In this document: positions 34,196 through 42,790 of the stretch, piece by piece
How the letters are laid out: each line of letters starts with the position of its first letter
Position numbering within the stretch: position 1 is the stretch's first letter
Notes under the pieces: generated by a model
The model's input: the letters and a program-made list of their open reading frames with translations, nothing else
What the model was told of the DNA's origin: nothing
Databases searched by the model: none
Translations under genes and position numbers: made by a program
DNA from: CAYQQR01 sp964420035
GTDB lineage: Bacteria > Bacteroidota > Bacteroidia > Bacteroidales > SM23-62
Assembly: GCA_964420035.1 (NCBI GenBank)
Contig: CAYQQR010000008.1
Span: 1-64,000, forward strand
Direction: 5' to 3'
DNA length: 64,000 nt

Positions 34196-37015
34196 ATTCA
34201 ACGACCTGCCTGCATCGCCGATAAGCACGAAGGGAGCCCAGTAATACGGGCTTGGGTAGGATTTTTGAACTTCCAGCTGGGCCAGGCGCAGGCTTTCACT
34301 GAAGCTGTGTTCCTTGAGGTTCTTGTAGAAAGATTCCATGAGCAGGGCCGTGGGATAATCCGCCACGCTCCATAAACTAACCAGGACCACCGGTGTTCCT
34401 GCATAGAGAAAGGCCCGGCTCAAACCGGTCATTTCGTCGCCCTCGCGCAAAAACCCCAGGCCGGTCTGGCAGGCACTCAGGACCACCAGCTCGGCATTCA
34501 GGTCCATATTCAGCACTTCCTGCACGGTCAGCCGGCCGTCGTCCTTTTCGGAATCGTCAAAAAGGACAAAAGAATAACGGGGCTGCTCGAAATCGAAATA
34601 CCCGTGGGTGGCCAGGTGGATCAAGGCATATTGGGATGAAAGGTTTTTGAATGCGCTTTCCGTAAATCCTTCTTCAACAATTACCTTCTTGTCTTCAAAC
34701 AAAGGAGATATCTGGTCTACTTCCTGTCTTGTACCGGGCAACGGATTGAAAAACCCAAGCTCGAGTTCACCAAGGGCCATGGCCAGAAAGCCCGAACTCA
34801 GGGGTCTTTTCTTTTCACGACACAGACTTAAGACGGAAGCGGAAGGAGCATATTCTACCTGTAGCACCTCGATCAGGTATTTACCCCCCGGGGTCTTAAG
34901 TGTATGAACAGGGAGGAAATGTATACTTTGGTGTGGTATGATAATTAACTTCTGTTTGCCTTCTAAAGCATCAGCATGTGGAGTGATAAGCACTTTTCTC
35001 AGGATTATTTCAAGCGCTTCGACCCGGGAACCGATGTTGCTTGAGATGGCCCGGCGGTAATCTGTGATCTCTTTCTCCAACGCTTCCCTGGAAGCCTTGA
35101 CCGCTTTCATTTCTAATCCATTTCGATCCAGGATCCAGGTATAGATCATGTCTTCACTGATCCAATAGCTTAATATGCAGGTCCGTTGACCGAGGCTGGC
35201 TTGTAAACTGACGGCATCGACGGGATCAACACTTACCATGGCATGATACTCGGGATCATTCAATTTGATCCGTAACAAAAGATCATTGTAATTTTTCTGA
35301 ACGTTTTCCAGTTCCCTGAATACCTCCCTTTTCGACAATTCCCGGGATCCTTCTGCTTCCTGTTCCGCTTCTCCTCCATACAGGATCTTATACAAGCGGG
35401 CGATTTGCATGCGTTGGTTGTATTCCTCACGGGCCAATTCAGCAAGGGAGCTTTCTGCCGGACTGATCTTACGGTTTCCCAGCATATCCAGGAAGGCCCT
35501 TGCACGTGCCCGCTCCGAAACGGAAAATGCCTCTTCCTGTTCACCCTCCTCCATGAGCAGGCGGATCAAGCGGTCATAGACCTCCACCTTGTTTTTGAGG
35601 TAGCCTACCTTGAGGTCCTCTACACTGATATTGCTTCTCACCTTCTCTATAATATCCACCGCGGACCGGTATTGCCGGATGGCCTCCCTGGTTTTCCCTT
35701 CATCCTCACTGATCCTTCCTAAAAGATAAGTTTGCTGCCAGTGCAGTTCAGGAAATGGACCGGCTTCAATTTTTTCTGCAAGCTCGAGGGCCTCCTTGTC
35801 ATTTTGTTGTTCATAGGCCAGCCAGGCACGGGCCAACATCGCGGTATTCTCACCGAAATCCATTCCCAACTGGGCATAAATATCCCGTGCTTCCCGGTAT
35901 GCTTCATCCGCTTCGGCAAGCGCTCCTTCTTCCCGGTACATTTTTCCGACATTCAGGTAAGCAGCCCCGATACCTGTAAGAGAACCGGAGGTCTGAAAAA
36001 ATTTCAATCCCTCCAATTGTTTCCCCGTACGGATATCCAGGGATCCTTCCAATCCCCCGGATTCCATGCCAGATTCTGTCAGGTACTCCGTTGCCTGCTC
36101 AAAATGATCCCGGGCTTTTTCCAGGTCACCCAACTTTTTGTAAAGATCTCCCATTCCCAACAGGGCCCAAACGATATGGGACTGAATATCGGTCTCCCGG
36201 GCCTGGTCCAGGGCCTCGACCTGGTACTTCAGGGCATCCTGAAATTTACTTTCCATGCTGAGCACATCTGCTATCAGCTGATCCTGGCGTGTTGTCTTAT
36301 AACCGGTCTCCCGGTGCAATCGTTTTGAATATTGAAGGTGCAGCAGGGCCTGTTCGTTATCGCCCAGATCATAGAACATGGATCCCAGGGCCAGGTGGGT
36401 TATGGCCCCCGCGTTTTTGTCCTGTGTTTTCTCAAACAGATCAAGGGCTTTCAGAAGGGATTCCCCGGCTTCCGGATACTGTCCCAGGTAACCGTATGCA
36501 TTGCCCAGATCAAGCAAGATCTCCCCCAGGGCGTTCTTGTTCTCGTTCTTCGGGGAGGAGGCCAGATCCTCATTTTCAGCAGCGGCTTTCTGCAGAATCT
36601 GCAAACCTTCCTTAACCTTTCCCTGGTAGAAATAAATCCGTGCCTTGATCATTTTGTCCTCCAGCACTCCTGCAGTAAGCGCATGACGTTGATCAATGGC
36701 TGCAGCGCTGTCTATGCTTATATGGGCCGAATCGAAGCGTGACAGCATGACCCAGGATTCGGCCATTTTCCTGTATACGCCCGCTTCTGCTTCAAAATTC
36801 CTGTATATGCCCAGTTTGGCACTGGCTTCCAGCATGGTTCCATAGTGCCCTATGGCTTCCCGGTAACGGTACTGGTTGAAGGCTGCATCGCCCTGGCGCT
36901 GGCTTTCCGTGACAATGATGGAGGGAGTGGTGCAGGTGGGGGCAAGCCAGACTAAAACAAGAATGCCGAAAAGGCTTTTATAAATTAACCGGATGATGGA
37001 ATTTTTAGAATACAT
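34193..37015 (-). CDS. TPR-CHAT domain protein (caspase-like protease family)
   Basis: 940 residues. The N-terminus is a hydrophobic signal with Cys28 in 'WLAPTC', an imperfect lipobox, so export and possibly lipid attachment are likely. At least ten TPR-type repeats follow (about 45-480), then a coiled-coil stretch and a C-terminal CHAT domain (about 640-940). The catalytic dyad is visible: His804 in 'LIHLATHGYF' and Cys849 in 'VVLSACQTGLG'. 'PHQSIHFLPVHTL' and 'SLWSVADYPTALLMESFY' are also CHAT motifs. CHAT domains are caspase/separase-like peptidases. The gene is last in a four-gene operon, overlapping the preceding beta-barrel gene by 11 bases, which suggests an envelope-facing role rather than a cytosolic one. 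Confidence 0.9.
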   Translation of the reverse strand: MYSKNSIIRLIYKSLFGILVLVWLAPTCTTPSIIVTESQRQGDAAFNQYRYREAIGHYGTMLEASAKLGIYRNFEAEAGVYRKMAESWVMLSRFDSAHISIDSAAAIDQRHALTAGVLEDKMIKARIYFYQGKVKEGLQILQKAAAENEDLASSPKNENKNALGEILLDLGNAYGYLGQYPEAGESLLKALDLFEKTQDKNAGAITHLALGSMFYDLGDNEQALLHLQYSKRLHRETGYKTTRQDQLIADVLSMESKFQDALKYQVEALDQARETDIQSHIVWALLGMGDLYKKLGDLEKARDHFEQATEYLTESGMESGGLEGSLDIRTGKQLEGLKFFQTSGSLTGIGAAYLNVGKMYREEGALAEADEAYREARDIYAQLGMDFGENTAMLARAWLAYEQQNDKEALELAEKIEAGPFPELHWQQTYLLGRISEDEGKTREAIRQYRSAVDIIEKVRSNISVEDLKVGYLKNKVEVYDRLIRLLMEEGEQEEAFSVSERARARAFLDMLGNRKISPAESSLAELAREEYNQRMQIARLYKILYGGEAEQEAEGSRELSKREVFRELENVQKNYNDLLLRIKLNDPEYHAMVSVDPVDAVSLQASLGQRTCILSYWISEDMIYTWILDRNGLEMKAVKASREALEKEITDYRRAISSNIGSRVEALEIILRKVLITPHADALEGKQKLIIIPHQSIHFLPVHTLKTPGGKYLIEVLQVEYAPSASVLSLCREKKRPLSSGFLAMALGELELGFFNPLPGTRQEVDQISPLFEDKKVIVEEGFTESAFKNLSSQYALIHLATHGYFDFEQPRYSFVLFDDSEKDDGRLTVQEVLNMDLNAELVVLSACQTGLGFLREGDEMTGLSRAFLYAGTPVVLVSLWSVADYPTALLMESFYKNLKEHSFSESLRLAQLEVQKSYPSPYYWAPFVLIGDAGRSLN

Positions 37016-37979
37016 ATTGGATCAGAATTACGTACAAAGGATCGGCCCCGTAGTTTTTACCCTTCAGGGGAATGGATGTGGCCTCTCCTATCCTGAATTG
37101 TTTGATCTGGAATATCAGCTGAGGCTGGTAGGTAAGTGCCCAAACAGAAGTTAACTCCCCTTCTGCAGCACCTTCCCGGGTTCCTTCTCCTTGTGCAAGA
37201 AAGGCAAGGTTATTGGCAACCGCGATCCAATCGTTCAATAAAAAGTTAAAGCTGGCACTGGTGTAAAACCTTCCGGCAGATTGAAAGGTCCTTTCCCCTG
37301 TATCGAAAGGTGAAAAGATCTTGCTGCTCTCGAAAAAATACTTATAGGATACATAAGCGGAATAGGAAAAAGGATAATTGACCTTTCTGATTCTGAGTCC
37401 GGCATCGATGGCATACTCTCCATAGCCGGTGGGTAGTTTATATTCCGATGGACCCTCGATATCCGTGAGGTTTTTCTCACCCGTGGGTATGGTACCGTAG
37501 ATCTCCCCCGTCACCGATGGCATAGCTTCCTTCTCCTGCAGGAACTGGTAATTCAAGCCCACTTCCATGTCGCCAATGCCTTTTCCTTCCAGATCCCAGC
37601 TATCCTCCAGCTCCATATCCGATCCCGGAGCAGTGAACAACTGGTAATTGATGAACTTGTCGCTTCTGTAGGGCAGACTAAACTGTACCTCCAGACGATT
37701 TGTTATTCCGTATTGGGTAACCAATTGAGCCGTCCAGGAAGTCGACCAGGAACTCTCCGGTGAATACTGCCGTTTGGCATCCCCGTCAAAATACTGGTTA
37801 ATTACGATGTAGGAAGCACTGATCCCTGTCCTGAGAAATCCTTTATTCAAGGTAACCGGTTCGGTAACAACCGTTAATTGCTTGATCTCGGAGGGCAGCA
37901 ATTGTTGTTCGGTCTGGGCAATAGAATCCTTGCCCCGGAAAATGATGATCAGAAATAGGAACGGAAATATCTTTTTCAT
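37005..37979 (-). CDS. Outer-membrane beta-barrel protein (second of pair)
   Basis: 324 residues from MKKIFPFLF (the in-frame ATG at 37991, 12 bases earlier, directly abuts the previous stop and is possible). A signal peptide ending near 'KDSIAQ' is followed by alternating amphipathic strands ('GFLRTGISASYIVINQ', 'NRLEVQFSLPYR', 'YVILIQYVF' at the C-terminus ending in Phe), typical of an outer-membrane barrel. Residue pattern resembles the MetA-pathway/transporter-type barrels. It shares gene order and general build with the barrel gene before it. Function unknown; a pore or an assembly partner for the CHAT lipoprotein are the obvious guesses. Confidence 0.75.
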   Translation of the reverse strand: MKKIFPFLFLIIIFRGKDSIAQTEQQLLPSEIKQLTVVTEPVTLNKGFLRTGISASYIVINQYFDGDAKRQYSPESSWSTSWTAQLVTQYGITNRLEVQFSLPYRSDKFINYQLFTAPGSDMELEDSWDLEGKGIGDMEVGLNYQFLQEKEAMPSVTGEIYGTIPTGEKNLTDIEGPSEYKLPTGYGEYAIDAGLRIRKVNYPFSYSAYVSYKYFFESSKIFSPFDTGERTFQSAGRFYTSASFNFLLNDWIAVANNLAFLAQGEGTREGAAEGELTSVWALTYQPQLIFQIKQFRIGEATSIPLKGKNYGADPLYVILIQYVF

Positions 37980-37991
37980 GACAAAATCCAT

Positions 37992-39035
37992 TTACCAGGT
38001 GAATAAATTATAGCTTAATCCGGTGTGTATATAAAAGCGGGAGTACACGTTTTGTCCCGAGACCGGAAAATGGACATATTCAAATAACCGGACATGGGTA
38101 GCCACCTGTATCTCCAGTCCGGTCAATAACCCCAGGATGGATTCCCCGGGATAGGCGTACCTGACCCCGCCGCGTTCAAACCAACCCCCGGTCTCACTCT
38201 GGTATTGGGCCCCGGCAAATATATTGAGCCATCCCACGGCCTGGTAATTCACCATGCCGGACAGGTAAAGGAAATCCCGGGGAAGATAGGCATAGGGGTT
38301 TTCCTCGTAGCTGAATTCATTATCCAGGAAAGAGGTCCAGTAAATGCTCTCTCCTTCCTGTAAAGGATGCCGGTAAAGACCCTCAAGGAACAAGGCGAAG
38401 TCCCCAAAAGCCAATTTTGCACGGGCACCGGCACCTGCAGAGAGAACACCCACACCGTTGTTTTCATTGAAAACATAATGGACATTGGTCCATGAACCGT
38501 CGGGCAATACCTCCTCGATATAATGAGAGGGCTCATCGGGTTCGTGTTTGGCTGTGGGCAGGCTCAATAAACCGGTGAGCGCAAAACCATAATTTTTATA
38601 GTCTATAGGAAGACGGGCGGTGAGGGAAAGATCAAGGTCGTTAAACCCGGAATATTCATTGAGATTGGTTACAACCTTAAGATTGGAACCGCTAATGATA
38701 TTCAGGGTTTGTCCCCTGACCCCCCGGGTTTCATAGTTCATGGAGGCACCAAATTCCAGGAATTCCAGGATACCCAGCCGGATATCGAAAAGAAAACGGT
38801 GCCCTGCTACCGCTGTTCCGTTATCTCTCAGATCCACTTTCTCCCCGTCCGGGTCGATGTAACCTGCAGAGATCCCCAACTGGTAGCCCCCGTTGATCTG
38901 AAGCTGTCCCTGGTGAAGCGTCAACGGTCGTTCATTATAAGGCTCGGTCAGAAGGGAATAAGGATCATCCTGGGCCCGGACCGTGAGGAACGTGAATGGG
39001 ATGATTACAATCAGAAATAATGGTTTTCTGTACAT
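37992..39035 (-). CDS. Outer-membrane beta-barrel protein (first of pair)
   Basis: 347 residues with signal peptide 'MYRKPLFLIVIIPFTFLTVRAQ'. The rest is a series of amphipathic beta strands ('GQLQINGGYQLGISAGYI', 'LGILEFLEFGASMNYE', 'GFALTGLLSLPT', 'GVGVLSAGAGARAKLAFG', 'FYIHTGLSYNLFTW'), predicting a barrel of about 12-16 strands. Ends in an aromatic residue as outer-membrane proteins do. It follows the propeller lipoprotein by 17 bases and abuts the second barrel gene. No known substrate family recognised. Confidence 0.75.
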   Translation of the reverse strand: MYRKPLFLIVIIPFTFLTVRAQDDPYSLLTEPYNERPLTLHQGQLQINGGYQLGISAGYIDPDGEKVDLRDNGTAVAGHRFLFDIRLGILEFLEFGASMNYETRGVRGQTLNIISGSNLKVVTNLNEYSGFNDLDLSLTARLPIDYKNYGFALTGLLSLPTAKHEPDEPSHYIEEVLPDGSWTNVHYVFNENNGVGVLSAGAGARAKLAFGDFALFLEGLYRHPLQEGESIYWTSFLDNEFSYEENPYAYLPRDFLYLSGMVNYQAVGWLNIFAGAQYQSETGGWFERGGVRYAYPGESILGLLTGLEIQVATHVRLFEYVHFPVSGQNVYSRFYIHTGLSYNLFTW

Positions 39036-39052
39036 GACTTATTGGATTTGAC

Positions 39053-40045
39053 TTAGTATTGAACAGGGGGTATATACTTAACGGCGCCTGTACTGACGGT
39101 CCCGATCCAGATATTACCTTCCTTATCCGTCATTACCGTGAAATTGTCCTCATCGGGAAATCCGTTATATTCTTTATAGGAATGCATAACGGCTCCATCG
39201 TAACGGAGCACACCGTCAAGGAAAGTGGCAAACCAGATATCGCCGTTCCGGTCCTGACTGATGCCATAAATAAATACATTGGGTTGACCGTTAAAAGGAT
39301 CAATATTGTTAAAAGAAGTTCCGTCGTACCAGGTGACCGTTTCCCCGCCTTTGGTGCCGATCCATAATCTTCCTGAACGGTCTTTATAAAGGGAAGTAAT
39401 GTCATATTCAGGCAAACCGCTTTCCATGGTGGATAATTGCCATATCTCGCCATCCCAAATCAATAAACCAAGCTCTGAGGCCATGCAAATTTCGCCCGGT
39501 GATCTTTCGTCTATATCGTTAATGATATTCAAATACTCGCTTTGAGAAAACTCAATATGGGTAAAGCTGTTCTTGTCCCAAAAATAAAAACCCTGTCCTT
39601 CCGTGCCGACCCACATCCAATCGTTTTTTGCATTATACAAGCAATTAACGATCATGGGGGTATCAGTATCTTCCCCCGCGTAGTAAAACCATTCATCACC
39701 ATCCACCAGGAAATAGATCCCAGCCGTTGTACCGAACCACATGTCCCCGTCCACATCCTCTTCGATGGCCAATACACCGGCTTCACCAAGTGGAGAATTC
39801 GATTCATCATAGATTCTCCAATTTTGACCATCGAAACGGGTCACCCCATCCCTGAAATTGGCAAACCATAGATCTCCCCTGCTGTCCTGCATGATGTCCC
39901 TGACCTGTTCACCAGCCATGCCCTGAGCAGTGGAGTAGGTGATCCATTGATCCGTCTCCAGGGGATCGAGCAAACCCTCTTCCTGTTCACAGGAGAGAAT
40001 TATCAAAAATGAGAGAAGAAACGAGAAGGGAATAAGCTTTTTCAT
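39053..40045 (-). CDS. Reg_prop (two-component regulator propeller) lipoprotein
   Basis: 330 residues. Signal peptide with lipobox 'LIILSC' (Cys19). The body is a single seven-bladed-type propeller of Reg_prop repeats of about 40 residues with the core 'D..G..WF(G/A)(T/N)..(D/G)G(V/I)..(F/Y)DG', e.g. 'QDSRGDLWFANFRDGVTRFDG', 'EDVDGDMWFGTTAGI', 'KDRSGRLWIGTKGG', 'QDRNGDIWFATFLDGVLRYDG', 'DKEGNIWIGTVSTGAVKY'. In hybrid two-component systems such propellers bind carbohydrate in the periplasm; here there is no kinase part, so it is a free lipoprotein. First gene of the CHAT operon. Confidence 0.88.
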   Translation of the reverse strand: MKKLIPFSFLLSFLIILSCEQEEGLLDPLETDQWITYSTAQGMAGEQVRDIMQDSRGDLWFANFRDGVTRFDGQNWRIYDESNSPLGEAGVLAIEEDVDGDMWFGTTAGIYFLVDGDEWFYYAGEDTDTPMIVNCLYNAKNDWMWVGTEGQGFYFWDKNSFTHIEFSQSEYLNIINDIDERSPGEICMASELGLLIWDGEIWQLSTMESGLPEYDITSLYKDRSGRLWIGTKGGETVTWYDGTSFNNIDPFNGQPNVFIYGISQDRNGDIWFATFLDGVLRYDGAVMHSYKEYNGFPDEDNFTVMTDKEGNIWIGTVSTGAVKYIPPVQY

Positions 40046-40111
40046 TATACCGGACTTTTAGGTAGGATTTGTAAGATATGACATAATCCGGTACCATGAA
40101 AGAACTAAAAT

Positions 40112-40168
40112 CAAAAAAAACTACAAGCCGCAAGCCACTAGCAACCAGTGACAAGTAGCCAGAAGCTA
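40112..40168. repeat. Heptad array after the OMP_b-brl_3 receptor gene
   Basis: In minus-strand sense the stop codon TAG (40166-40168) is followed immediately by CTTCTGG, CTACTTG, TCACTGG, TTGCTAG, TGGCTTG, CGGCTTG and then a T-run of eight. Seven-base period, NNNCTGG consensus. The T-run after it could let it act as a terminator, although no strong stem is seen. Confidence 0.7.
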
Positions 40169-42661
40169 GTAGATCACCCCACCGTCATCAAACTCCATCT
40201 CGATGGTATCTCCCTCGCCGTTCCGGCTCTTTTGCTTATAATTATTTATCCGGTATGTAAGGGTAAAGGTGAAAAAGGGGGACTGCCTTTCGTGCTTGTT
40301 GAAGGTATAAAAATCAGCGCCTTCCGTGGTGAATGAAAACTTCATGGTCTGTAAAACATCCCGTACCTGGAACGCAAGATTCAGTTTTCTGTCGAAGAAA
40401 TCCTGCCTTATGCCAAAGTTGGTCATCAGGAAATCATCCCGTTCCCCCTGCGAGGTAACCGACGGCCCCCGGTAGAATCCCATCAATTGTATGCGGGTCC
40501 CGGTCTTCAAATTCCAGTTGCTCATCAGCCGTCCGCCCCAGGTGTTGGTGGCCTGGTCCACTTCGGTATGCAGTATGGTCCCGTCGATCCTGTAATTGAA
40601 AATATCCATGCTGCCCATGATGTTCCACCACCTGGCCAGGTGCAGATTGGAGCTGACTTCGATGCCCAATGCCCGGTCACTGCTGATATTATCCACGGTA
40701 TACCGCAACATTCCGCCTTCCTGGAGGGCGTTGATCCTGTCGATCTTGTTTTGAGTTTCCCTGACATAAAGCTCCGCCGAAAGGTAGGACCTGCCAGAAC
40801 GTTTCATATAGTTCAATTCATAGGAATTGACATATTCCGGCTCCAGTGCAGGGTTTCCCACCCGCACGGTTTGCTGGTCGATGTAATGGGGAAAAGGATC
40901 CAGGTACCAGCTCCTGGGCCTGTTGATCCTCCTGCTGTAGCTTGCCTGAAGCTGGTGATCGCTTTGAAATTTCTTCGTCAGATAAGCGGAGGGGAAGATA
41001 TCAAAACGATTCACCGGGTATTCTTTACCCAGATTAAGCTGGGTGAATTTACGATCGGTATATTCCCCCCTCAGTCCGAATTTATATTCTAATCCCAATA
41101 ATTTGCCGGCAATGGTTCCGTAGACCGCGTGAATATCCCAGTTGAATTCGTTCTCATTGCTCCGGTCGCCGTTCAGGAGCCACGCCGCATTGATCGTATC
41201 ATAATCATAGAACAGGTATTCCGGGTCGTTTCTCTCCATGGTGGTTTGCCAGCCGGCTTCAACGTTCATTTCCCCGTTGATCTTTCCGGTATAATCGAGT
41301 TTGAATCTCCATTCCCCGGAACCGTCATTCTCTTCAGACTGCTGACGGTAGGGTTCCATCTCTCGCGGATTAAAGAACTCATCGGTAACCCTTTCTGTCA
41401 GGAAATCACCTTCCTGACCAACATGCTGTGAGAATAAAACCATTCCCACCAACTCATGACCGGGTTTGTTGAACTGGTGACTCCATGTAAGATCCACCCG
41501 GAGGAAATCATGATCAATATCGAACAGGCTTTCCTGCAGAGAATACGAAGTAAAACTTGAGGGTTCTGTAAAACTGCTGTACCGGGCCGATGAATTCCTG
41601 CCAAAATTATGGTTCCCTATCCTTGTGGACAGGGAAAACGAATTACGCGGATCAAGGTTCAACTCAACACCTCCGCGAATGGATTGCCCACCGCGAAAAC
41701 GTTCATTATCCGATTCCGTGAACCGGAAGGTGGTCGTATCGATATTGCCTTCTGCATCCAGGTCGTACAGTCTTCGTTCATTGAACATACTTCCGGGAGA
41801 GGAACGGTCGTATATTTCCGCGCCCAGGTAAAAATTCCACTGGTTCACCCGGTAGTTCAGCAGCACATCGAGGTTGTAGCGGTTAAATGATCCATAGGAT
41901 GCATTCATCAACCCGCTGAAACCGCTCATCTTCTGTTTTTTCAGGATTACATTGATGATGCCCGATGTTCCGTCCGGGTCATATTTGGCGGAGGGATTGG
42001 TGATGACCTCGATGTGATCGATGGAACTGGCGGGCAGGGACTGGAGCGCATCGCTCCCTTCCAGGATGCTTGGTTTCCCATCGATCAAAACGGTGAAGTT
42101 GGAACTCCCGCGAAGCTGAACGTTCCCTTCCAGATCGGTTTGTATGGAAGGTTGCATCTCGAGTACATCCACTGCCGTTCCACCGGAGGCCACTACATTG
42201 GAACTGACGTTCACGATCTTTTTGTCGATATGATATTCCACGGCCGCTTTTTGTCCGACCACCTCCACCTGGTCAATTTCTGCTGCAGATTGCTCCAGGG
42301 GGACTTCGCCCAGGTTTACAGACTTATTTCCGGGGAGTACCGGAACCCTGTTTAGCTTAAGATTTCTATATCCGACGAACCGCACTTCAATGATATACAT
42401 TCCATAGGGCATATCACTCATAATGAAAGATCCGTCCTGTCCCGAGATGGTCCCGTCCACCAGAATGGTGTCCCGCATCCTGTATACAGCAATACTGGCA
42501 TATTCCACGGGTTGTCCTGTTTCTTTATCTATGATGGTACCGTTAATGGACCCATCTTCCGGCAGGGACGAAGGATCCAAGTTCCCCCCGTGGGCCTGGG
42601 CAAACAGTGAACCATGGACCATAATGAAAAGGCCCGAAAGAATAATTCTAATGCTCCTCAT
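40166..42661 (-). CDS. Intact OMP_b-brl_3-type TonB-dependent receptor-like protein
   Basis: 831 residues. Signal peptide (MRSIRIILSGLFIMVHGSLFAQ), CarboxypepD_reg-like Ig fold ('GSINGTIIDKETGQPVEYASIAVYR'), plug domain ('RGSSNFTVLIDGKPSILEGSDAL', 'ITNPSAKYDPDGTSGIINVILKK'), then a large beta-barrel to the end. It belongs to the Bacteroidota 'outer membrane beta-barrel family' related to TonB-dependent receptors, usually lacking a SusD partner, as here. It is about 120 bases upstream of the CHAT operon on the same strand and could be co-transcribed. The decayed gene at 32504-34044 is its paralogue. Confidence 0.9.
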   Translation of the reverse strand: MRSIRIILSGLFIMVHGSLFAQAHGGNLDPSSLPEDGSINGTIIDKETGQPVEYASIAVYRMRDTILVDGTISGQDGSFIMSDMPYGMYIIEVRFVGYRNLKLNRVPVLPGNKSVNLGEVPLEQSAAEIDQVEVVGQKAAVEYHIDKKIVNVSSNVVASGGTAVDVLEMQPSIQTDLEGNVQLRGSSNFTVLIDGKPSILEGSDALQSLPASSIDHIEVITNPSAKYDPDGTSGIINVILKKQKMSGFSGLMNASYGSFNRYNLDVLLNYRVNQWNFYLGAEIYDRSSPGSMFNERRLYDLDAEGNIDTTTFRFTESDNERFRGGQSIRGGVELNLDPRNSFSLSTRIGNHNFGRNSSARYSSFTEPSSFTSYSLQESLFDIDHDFLRVDLTWSHQFNKPGHELVGMVLFSQHVGQEGDFLTERVTDEFFNPREMEPYRQQSEENDGSGEWRFKLDYTGKINGEMNVEAGWQTTMERNDPEYLFYDYDTINAAWLLNGDRSNENEFNWDIHAVYGTIAGKLLGLEYKFGLRGEYTDRKFTQLNLGKEYPVNRFDIFPSAYLTKKFQSDHQLQASYSRRINRPRSWYLDPFPHYIDQQTVRVGNPALEPEYVNSYELNYMKRSGRSYLSAELYVRETQNKIDRINALQEGGMLRYTVDNISSDRALGIEVSSNLHLARWWNIMGSMDIFNYRIDGTILHTEVDQATNTWGGRLMSNWNLKTGTRIQLMGFYRGPSVTSQGERDDFLMTNFGIRQDFFDRKLNLAFQVRDVLQTMKFSFTTEGADFYTFNKHERQSPFFTFTLTYRINNYKQKSRNGEGDTIEMEFDDGGVIY

Positions 42662-42790
42662 AAATGATGTTAAATGATATTGAAATTTGGGTTTATAAAC
42701 ATATTATTTGATCAATAATAATGTAAAAGGTTTAATCAACATCTCCGGTTTAATTCTGTTTCATTATAATTGTCCCAATTTTAAGATCAA

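Noticed and set aside
34193..37015. CHAT gene as part of a gRAMP/Craspase-type CRISPR defence system
   Set aside because: TPR-CHAT proteins occur in such systems, but no Cas7-11-like gene or CRISPR array is nearby, and the N-terminal export signal and barrel genes point to the envelope.
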